A stretch of DNA of 64,000 nt. It comes from Prauserella endophytica. Lineage in GTDB: Bacteria; Actinomycetota; Actinomycetes; Mycobacteriales; Pseudonocardiaceae. This document shows positions 35,346-45,822 of this stretch, one piece after another (position 1 is the first letter of the stretch; every line of letters begins with the position of its first letter). The stretch covers positions 118,665 to 182,664 of the forward strand of contig NZ_SWMS01000014.1 in NCBI RefSeq assembly GCF_005146945.1, in the 5' to 3' direction. The position numbers and the translations under genes were made by a program. A model generated the notes under the pieces. That model was not told where the DNA came from, did not search any database, and was given only the letters and a program-made list of their open reading frames with translations.

Positions 35346-38300
35346 ATGTCGAACGCGGAGACACCCGCCGAGAACACAGGCGGGACTACCGCCACATCCA
35401 CTGCCGGCGCATTGGCAGAGCTGCCGAACCGGGTCAGGGTGCACGCCCTGGCGAAGCTGCTGGGCTCCAGCAGCCGTGAGGTACTCGCGAAGCTCGCCGA
35501 GCTGGGCGAGACCGCGCGCAGCGCGCAGTCGAGCGTGCCGAAGGACGTGGCGCTGAAGGTCGCCGACGCGCTGGGCGCGCTCGACGAGGCCGTCGAGGAG
35601 GCCGCCGAGGCCGGCGGTGCCGAAACCGTGACCCCGCCCGAGCCTGCCCCGCAGACGCCCACGGAGCCGGAGCAGCCCGCCGAGCAGGCCCCGGCCGCTT
35701 CCGCCACCCCGGAGCCCGAGCCCGCCCCCGCACCGCGGCCCGTGCACACGCCTGTGTTCGCGGCGCCCTCGCCGGTGTTCCTGCCGCCGGAGCCCGTTGC
35801 CGAGCCCGCTCCCAAGAAGCAGGAGAAAACGGACAAGGCAGCGAAGCCAGAGAAGCCGGAGCAGGACGAGGCCGAGGCCGAGGCCGAGGTCGACGAGCAG
35901 GAGCAGCAGGGCGCCGACGGCGAGTCGGGCGACGCGGGCGAGGGCGGCCGCAGGCGTCGCCGCCGGGGTCGTCGAGGCCGGGGCCGGGGCAAGGGCGGCG
36001 ACGACAACGCCGCCGACGAGCAGGCGGACTCCGAGGCCGCCGATGGTGGCGAGGCCAAAGCCGAGGACGCCGACGAGCAGGCCCAGAAGGCCGATGAGAG
36101 CGCCGAGCAGGACGAGACCGACGGCGAGGGTGGCAGCAAGCGCCGTCGCCGCCGTCGCCGCCGCAAGGGCGGGGACGACGACGGAACGGACGGCTCGGGC
36201 ACGGACGACCCGCCGAACACCGTCGTGCACGTGCGTGACGGCAAGGCCGCCGACAACAAGACCGAGGCCCGCGACGGCGTGCGCAGCGTGCGCGGCTCGA
36301 CCCGGCTCGAGGCGAAGCGTCAGCGCCGCCGGGACGGCCGGGAGGCAGGCCGCAGGCGGGCGCCGATCCTGTCCGAGTCCGAGTTCCTGGCCAGGCGAGA
36401 GTCCGTCGAGCGCACCATGGTCGTCGCCGAGCGCGGCGACTCGACGCAGATCGGCGTGCTCGAGGACGGCGTTCTGGTCGAGCACTTCGTGACCACATCG
36501 GGCAGCGGCTCGATCGTGGGCAACGTCTACCTCGGCCGCGTGCAGAACGTGCTGCCCTCGATGGAGGCCGCGTTCATCGACATCGGACGCGGCCGCAACG
36601 CCGTGCTGTACGCCGGTGAGGTGGACTGGGACGCCGCCGGGCTGGAGGGCAAGGCCCGCAAGATCGAGCAGGCGCTTTCCACGGGCGACAACGTGCTGGT
36701 GCAGGTCACCAAGGACCCGGTCGGCCACAAGGGCGCCCGCCTCACCACGCAGATCTCCCTGCCCGGCCGGTTCCTCGTGTACGTTCCCGCCGGCGGCGCC
36801 ACCGGCATCTCCCGCAAGCTGCCCGAGAACGAGCGGCGCAGGCTCAAGGACATCCTCAAGCGCATCGTCCCCGAGGACGCCGGCGTGATCATCCGCACCG
36901 CGTCGGAGGGCATCAGCGAGGAGGAGCTCGCCCGCGACGTGCGCAGGCTCAAGGCCCAGTGGGAGATCATCAAGGAGAAGGCGGACTCCTCGACCGGCTC
37001 GGGCAAGAAGTCCAGCGCCCCCGTGCTGCTCTACGAGGAGCCGGACCTGCTGGTCAAGGTCGTGCGTGACCTGTTCACCGAGGACTTCGCGAAGCTGGAG
37101 GTCCAGGGCGCCACGGCGTGGGAGACCATCCACGCCTACGTCGAGCACGTGGCGCCGGACCTGACCGACCGGCTCAAGCGCTACGTCGGCAACGGCGACG
37201 TCTTCGCCGAGCACCGGATCGACGAGCAGCTCACCAAGGCGCTCGACCGCAAGGTGTGGCTGCCCTCCGGTGGTTACCTGGTCATCGACCGCACCGAGGC
37301 GATGACGGTGATCGACGTCAACACCGGCAAGTTCACCGGCTCCGGCGGCAACCTCGAGGAGACCGTCACCCGCAACAACCTGGAGTCGGCGGAGGAGATC
37401 GTCCGCCAGCTCCGGCTGCGCGACATCGGCGGCATCATCGTCATCGACTTCATCGACATGGTGCTGGAGTCCAACCGTGAGCTGGTGCTGCGCAGGCTCA
37501 CCGAGTGCCTCGGCCGTGACCGGACCCGGCATCAGGTCGCCGAGGTCACCTCGCTCGGGCTCGTGCAGATGACCCGCAAGCGGGTCGGCACCGGCCTGCT
37601 GGAGGCCTACTCCACGACGTGTGAGCACTGCAAGGGCCGCGGCGTGATCGTCACCACCGAGCCGAACAAGGGCAACGGCGGCGGCAACGGCAACGGTCAC
37701 CAGCACGGTGGCGGTGGGGGCGGACGGCGCTCCCGCGGCCGCGGCAAGGGCGGCGGTGGCGAGGAGGAGGCCGCGCGCACGGCCGAGGCCACGCCGAGCG
37801 GGCCGACCCCCGTGCAGCGTGAGTCCGTCGTCTCGGCGGTGCAGGCCATGGCCAACGCCTCGAAGGCGGCCGGCGGCAAGCCCGACGAGGCCGACAAAGC
37901 CGACAAAGCCGACAAGCCCGCCGATGCGCCGAAGGCTGGGCAATCCGACAAGGCCGAGCCCGAGAAGGCCGCGCAGCCGGAGAAGGCCGCGCAGCCGGAG
38001 AAGGCCGCGCAGCCGGAGAAGGCCGCGCAGCCGGAGAGGGCCGCGCAGCCCGAGAAGGCCGAGAAGGGTGCGAAGCCGGAGCGGCCGGTCCAGGCCGAGC
38101 CCGCCGCGGCAGAGCAGGAGCAGCCGGTCCAGGCCGCGCCCGGCGCGGCCGAGTTGCCCACCGAGCCGGAGGTCGCCAAGCAGCAGCCCGCGGAGGCCGA
38201 GAAGGGTGCGAAGCCGGAGCAGGCCGAGCCCGTGAGGAGCAGGCGGCCGGCCAGGGCGTCGCGGCCCGCGGGGCCTCCCGCGGTCGAACAGGCCGCCGAG

Positions 38301-38558
38301 GCCGGACGGGCGGAACAGGCCGAGCCCACCGCGCGGCCGCTCAACGGGCACACGCCGACCCACCAGGTCGCCACGCCCGAGCCCGCCACGAGCCCCGCGG
38401 CCGCGGAGAAGGCGCAGGGCGGCGAGGAGCAGTCGGTCGAGGCCGAGCCGGAGCAGCCGTCGGTCCCGGCACCCGCCGTGCGCACCACCACCCGGCGTCC
38501 GCGCCGGGCGGCGAGCCGTCCTGCGGGACCGCCGGTGCACGCGCAGGAGAACGGTTGA
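35346..38558 (+). CDS. rne: Ribonuclease E/G
   Basis: 1070 residues. It initiates mRNA decay and rRNA processing at 5'-monophosphate ends. The N-terminal 370 residues are an acidic/basic low-complexity extension typical of actinobacterial RNase E. The S1 domain follows (VGNVYLGRVQNVLPSMEAAF). Catalytic Asp657 (IDVNTGKFTG) and Asp701 (VIDFIDM) and the zinc-link CEHC (759-762) are present. The C-terminal 280 residues are Pro/Ala/Glu/Lys-rich and include five EKAAQP repeats, a likely scaffold for partner proteins. ATG 35346 has GAAGGAG upstream. Confidence 0.95.
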   Translation: MSNAETPAENTGGTTATSTAGALAELPNRVRVHALAKLLGSSSREVLAKLAELGETARSAQSSVPKDVALKVADALGALDEAVEEAAEAGGAETVTPPEPAPQTPTEPEQPAEQAPAASATPEPEPAPAPRPVHTPVFAAPSPVFLPPEPVAEPAPKKQEKTDKAAKPEKPEQDEAEAEAEVDEQEQQGADGESGDAGEGGRRRRRRGRRGRGRGKGGDDNAADEQADSEAADGGEAKAEDADEQAQKADESAEQDETDGEGGSKRRRRRRRRKGGDDDGTDGSGTDDPPNTVVHVRDGKAADNKTEARDGVRSVRGSTRLEAKRQRRRDGREAGRRRAPILSESEFLARRESVERTMVVAERGDSTQIGVLEDGVLVEHFVTTSGSGSIVGNVYLGRVQNVLPSMEAAFIDIGRGRNAVLYAGEVDWDAAGLEGKARKIEQALSTGDNVLVQVTKDPVGHKGARLTTQISLPGRFLVYVPAGGATGISRKLPENERRRLKDILKRIVPEDAGVIIRTASEGISEEELARDVRRLKAQWEIIKEKADSSTGSGKKSSAPVLLYEEPDLLVKVVRDLFTEDFAKLEVQGATAWETIHAYVEHVAPDLTDRLKRYVGNGDVFAEHRIDEQLTKALDRKVWLPSGGYLVIDRTEAMTVIDVNTGKFTGSGGNLEETVTRNNLESAEEIVRQLRLRDIGGIIVIDFIDMVLESNRELVLRRLTECLGRDRTRHQVAEVTSLGLVQMTRKRVGTGLLEAYSTTCEHCKGRGVIVTTEPNKGNGGGNGNGHQHGGGGGGRRSRGRGKGGGGEEEAARTAEATPSGPTPVQRESVVSAVQAMANASKAAGGKPDEADKADKADKPADAPKAGQSDKAEPEKAAQPEKAAQPEKAAQPEKAAQPERAAQPEKAEKGAKPERPVQAEPAAAEQEQPVQAAPGAAELPTEPEVAKQQPAEAEKGAKPEQAEPVRSRRPARASRPAGPPAVEQAAEAGRAEQAEPTARPLNGHTPTHQVATPEPATSPAAAEKAQGGEEQSVEAEPEQPSVPAPAVRTTTRRPRRAASRPAGPPVHAQENG
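37962..38051 (+). repeat. Five 18-bp tandem repeats inside rne
   Basis: GAGAAGGCCGCGCAGCCG is repeated five times in frame (last unit with two changes), encoding EKAAQP repeats in the disordered C-terminal scaffold. Copy number is likely to vary between strains. Confidence 0.85.
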
Positions 38559-38595
38559 TGACCACCCCCGTGCGCCCGGTGAACAGGGCGCACAG

Positions 38596-38709
38596 TAAAC
38601 TGCTGAGCGGCCCGCTGTTGGAGCGGGTCGCCGCGCGCGAAGCTTGGGACGCCCAGAGCGGACCGTTCGCGTGAGCCCCCACCCACAGTCGAGCAAGCAG
38701 GAGACTTCC
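38596..38709 (+). promoter_or_regulatory. Promoter and leader of rplU-rpmA
   Basis: TAAACT at 38596-38601 is a good -10 box. The transcript would have a leader of about 100 bases with a stem CCCGCT/AGCGGG (38611-38627), possibly an r-protein autoregulatory leader. Confidence 0.45.
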
Positions 38710-39024
38710 GTGTCGGCGTATGCAGTCGTCAAGACCGGCGGCAAGCAGTACAAGGTCGCCGTTGGCGATGTCGTCGAGGTCGAGAAGCTCGAGGGCGAGC
38801 CGGGCACCGAGCACACCTTCCCCGCCGTGCTTTACGTCGACGGCGGCGAGGTCACCGCGGACGCCGACGCGCTGGCGAAGGTCTCGGTCACCGGCAAGGT
38901 CGTCGAGCAGACCAAGGGTCCCAAGATCCGCATCCACAAGTTCAAGAACAAGACCGGCTACCACAAGCGGCAGGGTCACCGGCAGAAGCTGACCCGCATC
39001 GAGGTCACCGGCATCAACAAGTAA
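38710..39024 (+). CDS. rplU: Ribosomal protein L21 (bL21)
   Basis: 104 residues: [38 protein letters not shown] and a C-terminal I..I terminus are diagnostic. GTG 38710 follows AGGAGA. It binds 23S rRNA in the large subunit. rpmA follows after 31 bases. Confidence 0.96.
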   Translation: MSAYAVVKTGGKQYKVAVGDVVEVEKLEGEPGTEHTFPAVLYVDGGEVTADADALAKVSVTGKVVEQTKGPKIRIHKFKNKTGYHKRQGHRQKLTRIEVTGINK

Positions 39025-39055
39025 GCCTGACGCTTTCAGAGGAGGGTGACCAGAG

Positions 39056-39313
39056 ATGGCACACAAGAAGGGCGCGTCCAGCTCCCGCAACGGTCGTGAC
39101 TCCAACCCGCAGTACCTCGGCGTCAAGCGGTTCGGTGGTCAGGTCGTCAAGTCCGGCGAGATCCTGGTTCGCCAGCGCGGCACCAAGTTCCACCCGGGCG
39201 TGAACGTCGGCCGTGGCGGCGACGACACGCTGTTCGCTCTTGCCGCCGGCTCGGTGCAGTTCGGCACCAAGCGCGGCCGCAAGACGGTCAACATCGTGCC
39301 GGTCGAGGCCTGA
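39056..39313 (+). CDS. rpmA: Ribosomal protein L27 (bL27)
   Basis: 85 residues: [23 protein letters not shown] at the N-terminus reaches the peptidyl-transferase centre, followed by [18 protein letters not shown] [14 protein letters not shown] lies upstream. The strong hairpin at 39344-39390 ends the transcript. Confidence 0.96.
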   Translation: MAHKKGASSSRNGRDSNPQYLGVKRFGGQVVKSGEILVRQRGTKFHPGVNVGRGGDDTLFALAAGSVQFGTKRGRKTVNIVPVEA

Positions 39314-39343
39314 ACCGGCCCGGCCAGCACGCGCTAGCACACT

Positions 39344-39390
39344 CGAACGAGGGGCGGGCCCGGAACACATCCGGACCCGCCCCTCGTTCG
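39344..39390 (+). terminator. Strong terminator hairpin after rpmA
   Basis: Twenty-base arms (39344-39363 and 39371-39390) pair except for one G-T wobble, around loop AACACAT. There is no T tract, as is usual in actinobacteria. Confidence 0.8.
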
Positions 39391-39431
39391 TGCTTGTGGC
39401 AGACATTCCAGCTCGGCAGGAGAGGCACAAA

Positions 39432-40883
39432 ATGGCATCCCGCTTCGTCGATCGCGCGGTGATCCACCTGGCCGCCGGCAACGGCGGCAACGGGTGTGCC
39501 TCGGTGCACCGTGAGAAGTTCAAGCCGCTCGGTGGGCCCGACGGCGGCAACGGCGGCAGCGGCGGCGACGTCCTGCTGATCGTCGACCCCAGCGTGCACA
39601 CCCTGCTGGACTTCCACTTCCGCCCGCACGCCAGGGCCGGCAACGGCAGGCCCGGCCAGGGCAGCAACCGCAACGGCGCCGCGGGGGAGACCCTGGAGCT
39701 CCGCGTGCCGGACGGCACGGTCGTGCTCACCGAGGACGGCGAGGTGCTCGCGGACCTCATCGGCGCGGGCACCACCTTCGTCGCCGCCAAGGGCGGCCGG
39801 GGCGGGCTCGGCAACGCGGCGCTGGCCTCGCGGGCGCGCAAGGCGCCGGGGTTCGCGCTGCTCGGCGAGGAGGGCGAGGCCCGTGACCTGGTGCTGGAGC
39901 TGCGCTCGGTCGCCGACGTCGGTTTGCTGGGCTTCCCGTCCGCGGGCAAGTCGTCGCTGATCTCGGTGCTCTCGGCGGCCAAGCCGAAGATCGCCGACTA
40001 CCCGTTCACCACACTCGTGCCGAACCTCGGCGTGGTCACCGCGGGCGACACCGTGTTCACCATGGCGGACGTTCCCGGGCTGATCCCGGGTGCCAGCCAG
40101 GGCAAGGGCCTCGGCCTCGACTTCCTGCGGCACATCGAACGCTGCGCGGTGCTGGTGCACGTCATCGACTGCGCCACGTACGAGCCCGGCCGCGACCCGG
40201 TCTCGGACATCGACGCGCTCGAGGAGGAGCTCGCGCGCTACACGCCCGCGCTCGGTGGCGACCTCGCCGACCGGCCACGCGTGGTGGTGCTCAACAAGAT
40301 CGACGTGCCGGACGCCGCGGAGCTCGCTGAGCTGGTGCGACCCGACCTGGAGGCACGGGGCCTGCGCGTCTTCGAGGTCTCGACGGTGTCGCGCAAGGGC
40401 TTGCGGGAGCTGACCTTCGCGCTGGGTGAGGTCGTCGAGTCGTACCGGGCCGCTCTGCCCGCGCCGACGCCGGCGAAGATCGTGCTCACACCGCGCGCCG
40501 TCGACGACTCCGGTTTCTCGGTGGCGCCCGACCCCGACGAGCCAGGCGCCTACATCGTGCGCGGCCCGCGACCCGAACGCTGGGTGCGGCAGACCGACTT
40601 CGGCAACGACGAGGCCGTCGGCTACCTCGCGGACCGGCTCAACCGCCTCGGCGTCGAGGAAGAGCTGGCCAGGATGGGCGCGGAGCCGGGCAGCCAGGTC
40701 ACCATCGGCGACTACAGCTTCGAGTGGGAGCCGTCGACTCCGGGCGCCGTGACCCACCTTGCTGGACGGGGCACGGACCCCCGCTTGGAGCACCGCAGCC
40801 GCGTCACCGCGGCTGAGCGCAAGGAAGCCCGCAGGGTCCGCCGCGAAGGAGAGCCCGAGTCCCGTGAGGACGCCGGTGAGTGA
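39432..40883 (+). CDS. obgE: GTPase Obg/CgtA
   Basis: 483 residues. It assists large-subunit assembly and stress control. The glycine-rich Obg fold ([30 protein letters not shown]), G1 [10 protein letters not shown]3 [10 protein letters not shown]4 NKID and the C-terminal OCT domain (SFEWEPS) are present. ATG 39432 follows CAGGAGAGG. It overlaps proB by 8 bases at its end. Confidence 0.95.
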   Translation: MASRFVDRAVIHLAAGNGGNGCASVHREKFKPLGGPDGGNGGSGGDVLLIVDPSVHTLLDFHFRPHARAGNGRPGQGSNRNGAAGETLELRVPDGTVVLTEDGEVLADLIGAGTTFVAAKGGRGGLGNAALASRARKAPGFALLGEEGEARDLVLELRSVADVGLLGFPSAGKSSLISVLSAAKPKIADYPFTTLVPNLGVVTAGDTVFTMADVPGLIPGASQGKGLGLDFLRHIERCAVLVHVIDCATYEPGRDPVSDIDALEEELARYTPALGGDLADRPRVVVLNKIDVPDAAELAELVRPDLEARGLRVFEVSTVSRKGLRELTFALGEVVESYRAALPAPTPAKIVLTPRAVDDSGFSVAPDPDEPGAYIVRGPRPERWVRQTDFGNDEAVGYLADRLNRLGVEEELARMGAEPGSQVTIGDYSFEWEPSTPGAVTHLAGRGTDPRLEHRSRVTAAERKEARRVRREGEPESREDAGE

Positions 40884-41991
40884 CCAAACCCGCGCCGCCA
40901 TCGCCGCCGCGTCGCGCCTGGTCGTCAAGGTCGGCTCCTCCGCGCTGACCACCGCGGGCGACGGGCTCGACGTCGCCAGGCTCGACGCGCTGGTCGACGC
41001 CATCGCCGAGCGCGTCGCGCGAGGGGCCCAGATCGTGCTGGTGTCGTCGGGCGCGATCGGCGCGGGACTGGCTCCGCTGTCGCTCGGCAAGCGCCCCCGG
41101 GACCTCGCGACCCAGCAGGCGGCCGCGAGCGTCGGCCAGCTCGCTCTCGCCCACGCCTATGCCGAGTCGTTCGGCCGCTACTCGCTCACGGTCGGCCAGG
41201 TGCTGTTGACGTCGGACGACGTGGTGCGCCGTGCCCACTACCGCAACGCCGAGCGGACCTTCTCCCGGCTGCTGGCACTCGGCGCCGTCCCCGTGGTGAA
41301 CGAGAACGACACCGTCGCCACCGAGGAGATCCGATTCGGCGACAACGACCGCCTCGCCTCACTCGTCGCCCACCTCATCCGGGCCGACGCACTCGTCCTC
41401 CTCTCCGATGTGGACGCTCTCTACGACGGAGACCCCCGCGCGGGAGGAACTCGGCGCATCACCGAGGTCGCGGACGAGTCCGATTTGGACGGACTGTCCG
41501 TCGGTATGTCGAGCTCCGGCCTCGGCACCGGCGGCATGATGTCGAAGGTCGCCGCAGCACGCACGGCGGCCTCCAGCGGTGTCCCCGTGCTCATCGCCGC
41601 TGCCGCCGACGCCCGCGAGGCCCTCGGCACCGCCGAGGTCGGCACCGTTTTCCGCGCCGCAGGCTCACGCCTGTCCGCGCGGCGGTTCTGGCTCGGCTAC
41701 GCCGCGGGATCCACCGGCAGGCTGCATCTCGATGACGGTGCCGTGGCCGCGGTGGTGCGCCGCAGGCGATCGCTCCTTGCCGCCGGCGTTACCGGTGTGG
41801 ACGGCGACTTCCAAGCAGGCGACGTCGTCGACCTCGTCAACCCCGCGCAGCAGGTCGTTGCCCGCGGTGTGGTGGCCTTCGACGTCACCGAGCTTCCGGA
41901 GCTGATCGGCCGCTCCACCCACGACCTTCCGCCCGAGCAACGACGCGAGGTCGTGCACGCCGACGATCTCGTGCCGTTGCGGCACCGCTGA
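40876..41991 (+). CDS. proB: Glutamate 5-kinase
   Basis: 371 residues, first enzyme of proline synthesis. It has [42 protein letters not shown] and the C-terminal PUA domain ([18 protein letters not shown]). GTG 40876 is preferred for the GAGGA at 40866-40870; GTG 40864 is an alternative. proA does not follow here. Confidence 0.94.
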   Translation: MSDQTRAAIAAASRLVVKVGSSALTTAGDGLDVARLDALVDAIAERVARGAQIVLVSSGAIGAGLAPLSLGKRPRDLATQQAAASVGQLALAHAYAESFGRYSLTVGQVLLTSDDVVRRAHYRNAERTFSRLLALGAVPVVNENDTVATEEIRFGDNDRLASLVAHLIRADALVLLSDVDALYDGDPRAGGTRRITEVADESDLDGLSVGMSSSGLGTGGMMSKVAAARTAASSGVPVLIAAAADAREALGTAEVGTVFRAAGSRLSARRFWLGYAAGSTGRLHLDDGAVAAVVRRRRSLLAAGVTGVDGDFQAGDVVDLVNPAQQVVARGVVAFDVTELPELIGRSTHDLPPEQRREVVHADDLVPLRHR

Positions 41992-42001
41992 CCCGTACGT
42001 C

Positions 42002-43282
42002 CTAACGCAACTCGCTGCGGTTGGTCTCCGGCAGGCGCAGGATCACGAAGAACGCGATCGCGGCTCCCACCGCGACGTACCAGAAGAACAGCGTCGAGGC
42101 GCCTGCGTCGGACAGCGCGGTGATCACGAGCGGAGCCGTGCCGCCGAATACGGCGACCGTGAGGTTGTACCACGCTCCGATGCCGAGGCCGCGCAACGAC
42201 GTCGGGAACAGCTCGCTCATGATCGCCGGTGCGATCGACGTCATCGCGGTGTAGAGCCCGAGGCCGACACAGAACACGACGAGCAGCCCACCGAGTCCGG
42301 GACCGACCAGGGTGGAGAGCGGGACGATCAGGATGGCCGTCGCCGCCGACCACACCAGCAGCTGCGGTTTGCGGCCGAATCGGTCCGACAGCATGCCCAT
42401 CGGGTACTGCAACGCCACGAACAGCGCCGTCGCGATCGAGAGGGCGAGGAACACGTCGACGTCGTCAGCCTCGCGCGTGTTCACCGCGAACGGCGTGAGC
42501 GCGCTGAAGAACGTGTAGTAGCACAGCGTCGACAGCATCGTGAAGCCGACGAGCTGCCCCACGGCCTTCGGGTGCTTCCGCAACGTGGTGAGCAGCGGCC
42601 GGGACACGCGGCGGGCCACGGCCTTGTTGTCCTTGAACTGCTCGGTCTCGTGGAGGCTGGACCGCAGCCAGAGCCCGACGAGCCCGAGCACACCGCCGAG
42701 CAGGAACGGGATGCGCCAGCCCCACGACTCCAACTGGGCCTCGTCCATCGTGCGCGCGAGCGTGAAGCCGAGGACGGAGGCGAGCAGGACCGCACTGCCC
42801 GTGGAGATGTAGAAGAACGAGGAGTAGCGGCCGCGCCGTTCCTTGGGCGCGATCTCGCCGAGGTAGGCAGAGGCGTTGGACACCTCGCCGCCGAGCGAGA
42901 GGCCCTGTGCCACGCGCGCCAGGAGTAGCAGGAGCGGAGCCAGCCAGCCGACCTGCGCGTAGGTCGGCAGGAGGCCGATGACGAGCGAGCCGCCCGCCAT
43001 CAGCACGATTGTGAAGATCATGGCTGGCTTGCGGCCGCGGAGGTCGGCGAAACGGCCGATCAGCATTCCGCCGAGTGGCCGAAAGAAGAACGCCAGCGCA
43101 TAGGTGGCGAAGGTGTTGATCTGGGCCAGGTCGCCGGGGAAGAACGCGCTGGCGAAATAGATACTGAAGGTCGCGTAAATGGTCCAGTCGAACCATTCGA
43201 GGGCGTTGCCGACGCTCGCGGCGAAGAGCTTGCGCACCGGAAGCCGGTGCTGTACGGGCGCATTCACGTTCGACTCGGTCAT
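42002..43282 (-). CDS. MFS metabolite:H+ symporter (MHS family)
   Basis: 426 residues, twelve membrane helices. The MHS signature is clear: ASVGNALEWFDWTIYATFSIYF, RPLGGMLIGRFADLRGRKPAM, ARVAQGLSLGGEVSNASAYL. Relatives carry osmolytes, shikimate or dicarboxylates; the substrate cannot be chosen. ATG 43282 has GGTGGAGGG before it. It converges on proB with only 10 bases between and no clear terminator. Confidence 0.9.
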   Translation of the reverse strand: MTESNVNAPVQHRLPVRKLFAASVGNALEWFDWTIYATFSIYFASAFFPGDLAQINTFATYALAFFFRPLGGMLIGRFADLRGRKPAMIFTIVLMAGGSLVIGLLPTYAQVGWLAPLLLLLARVAQGLSLGGEVSNASAYLGEIAPKERRGRYSSFFYISTGSAVLLASVLGFTLARTMDEAQLESWGWRIPFLLGGVLGLVGLWLRSSLHETEQFKDNKAVARRVSRPLLTTLRKHPKAVGQLVGFTMLSTLCYYTFFSALTPFAVNTREADDVDVFLALSIATALFVALQYPMGMLSDRFGRKPQLLVWSAATAILIVPLSTLVGPGLGGLLVVFCVGLGLYTAMTSIAPAIMSELFPTSLRGLGIGAWYNLTVAVFGGTAPLVITALSDAGASTLFFWYVAVGAAIAFFVILRLPETNRSELR

Positions 43283-43419
43283 GTCGACCCTCCACCTCAC
43301 CGAAGTGTGAGTTGGCACTTTGCCACACGGACCGGTGTGGTGGAAGGTCTCCAACCGCAACGGAAATGAGTTCCGGCGAATGGCGGCGCGTGATCAGCAC
43401 GATCATCGGCGATTCCGTT

Positions 43420-45525
43420 CTACGCCGTGGCCGCGAGCGCGAACGGGAGCACTGCGGGCGCACCCGCCTGGCGCAACAGGTACGCGGCGACGGTCATGGT
43501 CCAGCCCGTGTCCACCACGTCGTCGACGAGGAGGACCGGACCACCGGCCTCCGCCACCGCCGAGCGGAGTTCGGCCGGCAGGGTCAGCCGCCGCCACAGG
43601 TCGGCGAGCCGCTGTGCGCTGTTCGCCCGCCGGGGCGGTGGACCCTGGGACTCGATGGCGCCGAGCAGGGGCAGCTTGCCGATCTGGGAGAGCCGGGTTG
43701 CCACCTCGCGGACAAGCTGTGGTCGCGTGTGTGAGTCGATCGCCACGACCGCGGCCGGACGTGCCGCCCAGTCCCAGGCCGCGAGCACCGACACGCACGC
43801 CTGGAACACCGGATCGGGCAGCGGTCCGTCGGGCGCCTGTGTGCCCACCAGCTCGCGCAGCCGCCCGCCCCAGCCGACGTCGGTGAGCCTGCCGACGACC
43901 CGGCCCGGCTCAGCCTGCTCGTCCTTGCCGATCCGGCCGGACAACGCGACATCGAGCGAAGCCATGCCGGTCGGCCATTGGCGGCGTGGCGTGATCTCGA
44001 CGCCGGGCTTGCTCAACTGCTCGCGGGTGGCTTCCGTGCTCTGCTCGGACACGTCGGTGGACCAGTGCTGTCCGGTGCAGTTGTCACACCGCCCGCACGG
44101 TTCCGCGTGCGGGTCGTCCAGCTGCCTGCGCAGGAACTCCATCCGGCAGCCGGGCGTGGCGACGTAGTCCAGCATCGCCCGCTGCTCCGCGGCGCGGGAC
44201 TGGCGCACGCGGTCGTACCGTTCGGCGTCGTAGTGCCACTCCTGGCCCGTGGCCTCCCATCCGCCGCGCACGCGGCGCACGGCCCCGTCGACGTCGAGCA
44301 CCTTGAGCACCATCTCCAGCCGTGAGCGGGAGAGCTCCGCCATCGGCTCGATCGCCGCTGTCGACAAAGGACGGTCGGAGTACGCGAGCGCGTTGAGGAC
44401 CTGGGTCACCCGGTTGCGGTCGGGAAAGGCCAGCGAGCCGAAATAGTTCCAGATCTCCACGTCCTCGCTGCCGGGCAGCAGCACCACCTCGGCGCGCCGG
44501 ACACCGCGGCCTGCGCGGCCGACCTGCTGGTAGTAGGCGATGGGGGAGGCCGGCGCTCCAAGGTGGACGACGAAGCCGAGGTCCGGCTTGTCGAAGCCCA
44601 TTCCCAGCGCCGAGGTAGCCACGAGTGCCTTGACCCGGTTGGCGAGCAGGTCGTCCTCGGCGGCCTGCCGGTCGGCGGGGTCGGTCTTGCCGGTGTAGGC
44701 GGCCACCGGGTAACCGCGCTCCGCGAGCAGGTTCGCGACATCGTTCGCGGCGGCAACCGTGAGCGTGTAGATGATGCCGGACCCCGGCAGCTCGGCCAGC
44801 CGGTCGGCGAGCCAGGCCAGCCGTGCGGCCTCCGTCGGCAACCGCACGACCGCCAGGCGGAGGCTCTCGCGGTCGAGGGAGCCCCGCAGCACCAGGGTGC
44901 CGTCGCGATGGCCGATGCCCAGCTGGTCGGCGACGTCGGTGACCACCCTGTCGTTGGCAGTCGCCGTGGTGGCGAGCACGGGCACGCCGTCGGGCAGGTC
45001 GCCGATCAGCGTGCGCAGGCGCCGGTAGTCGGGCCGGAAGTCGTGGCCCCAGTCGGAGATGCAGTGCGCCTCGTCGACCACCAGCAGCCCGGCCGACGCG
45101 GCGAGCTTGGGCAGCACGGAGTCCCGGAAGTCGGGATTGTTCAGGCGTTCGGGGCTCACCAGGAGCACGTCGACCTCGCCGGCCGCGATCCTCGCCTGCA
45201 CGTCGTCCCAATCCTGCTGGTTCGCGGAGTTCATCGTGGCGGCGTGGATGCCGGCGCGGGCTGCCGCGGCGATCTGGTTGCGCATCAGGGCGAGCAGCGG
45301 CGAGATGATGACCGTCGGCCCCGCGCCGTGCTCGCGCAGGAGTGCGGTGGCGAGGAAGTACACGGCCGACTTTCCCCAGCCGGTGCGCTGCACGACGAGT
45401 GCACGGCGCCGGTGGGCGACGAGCGCCTCGATCGCCGTCCACTGGTCCTCGCGAAGGGTCGCGTCAGCGCCGGCGAGTGCCTGCAGCAGGGTCTCGGCCC
45501 GCTGACGAAGGGTGTCGATGTCCAC
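43420..45525 (-). CDS. RecQ-family DNA helicase with C-terminal phosphoribosyltransferase-like domain
   Basis: 701 residues. It has Walker [18 protein letters not shown]-type [19 protein letters not shown], helicase C motifs ([24 protein letters not shown]) and a RecQ zinc site (Cys in TPGCRMEF and CGRCDNC). The last 60 residues hold a PRPP-loop-like [17 protein letters not shown], as in ComF/PRTase proteins. The start is GTG 45525 ([14 protein letters not shown]), where family similarity begins. It unwinds DNA in repair; the PRTase-like domain has no known role. Divergent from nadD. Confidence 0.9.
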   Translation of the reverse strand: MDIDTLRQRAETLLQALAGADATLREDQWTAIEALVAHRRRALVVQRTGWGKSAVYFLATALLREHGAGPTVIISPLLALMRNQIAAAARAGIHAATMNSANQQDWDDVQARIAAGEVDVLLVSPERLNNPDFRDSVLPKLAASAGLLVVDEAHCISDWGHDFRPDYRRLRTLIGDLPDGVPVLATTATANDRVVTDVADQLGIGHRDGTLVLRGSLDRESLRLAVVRLPTEAARLAWLADRLAELPGSGIIYTLTVAAANDVANLLAERGYPVAAYTGKTDPADRQAAEDDLLANRVKALVATSALGMGFDKPDLGFVVHLGAPASPIAYYQQVGRAGRGVRRAEVVLLPGSEDVEIWNYFGSLAFPDRNRVTQVLNALAYSDRPLSTAAIEPMAELSRSRLEMVLKVLDVDGAVRRVRGGWEATGQEWHYDAERYDRVRQSRAAEQRAMLDYVATPGCRMEFLRRQLDDPHAEPCGRCDNCTGQHWSTDVSEQSTEATREQLSKPGVEITPRRQWPTGMASLDVALSGRIGKDEQAEPGRVVGRLTDVGWGGRLRELVGTQAPDGPLPDPVFQACVSVLAAWDWAARPAAVVAIDSHTRPQLVREVATRLSQIGKLPLLGAIESQGPPPRRANSAQRLADLWRRLTLPAELRSAVAEAGGPVLLVDDVVDTGWTMTVAAYLLRQAGAPAVLPFALAATA

Positions 45526-45609
45526 GAAAACCAGCTCTACAGCATGGCTCCGACGATGTCTGCCCAGGCCCGGAGCGAACGGAACGCTCACTGCCAGAAA
45601 TCGGCCTAA

Positions 45610-45625
45610 TGTGACTCGGATCACA
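45610..45625. promoter_or_regulatory. Perfect Crp/GlxR-type site
   Basis: TGTGACTCGGATCACA matches the consensus TGTGA-N6-TCACA exactly. It lies 85 bases upstream of the helicase start and 198 bases before nadD. A further dyad AGTCACACC/GGTGTGACT lies at 45659-45696. A cAMP-responsive Crp or GlxR protein is the expected binder. Confidence 0.7.
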
Positions 45626-45808
45626 TCTTGAGGTGGCGTCACGTTCGCGCGGGCGGCAAGTCACACCGGCATGCCAGGCACGCGCGGGGTGTGACTGGCA
45701 TCCGGTGAAGTCCCCAGATCGCCGGTCTCACCGGTGCGCGCCGCGCGGGTCGGCCCTGGTTCGGGGAGCGGGAGGGCCGACCCCCGCGGCGCGTCTCACC
45801 TGGGCGTA

Positions 45809-45814
45809 TAGGGT
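45809..45814 (+). promoter_or_regulatory. Candidate -10 of nadD (TAGGGT)
   Basis: TAGGGT, in GTATAGGGT, lies 8 bases before the nadD ATG, predicting a leaderless or nearly leaderless mRNA. Confidence 0.4.
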
Positions 45815-45822
45815 GGGTCTCC

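Noticed and set aside
35797..36492. Arg-rich open frame inside rne
   Set aside because: Alternative frame of the low-complexity RNase E N-terminal region; no independent start or pattern.
37962..38051. CRISPR-like repeat array
   Set aside because: Repeats are directly tandem without spacers and encode EKAAQP in frame within RNase E.
41992..43420. proA expected after proB
   Set aside because: The region after proB is an MHS transporter on the other strand; no proA is in the window.
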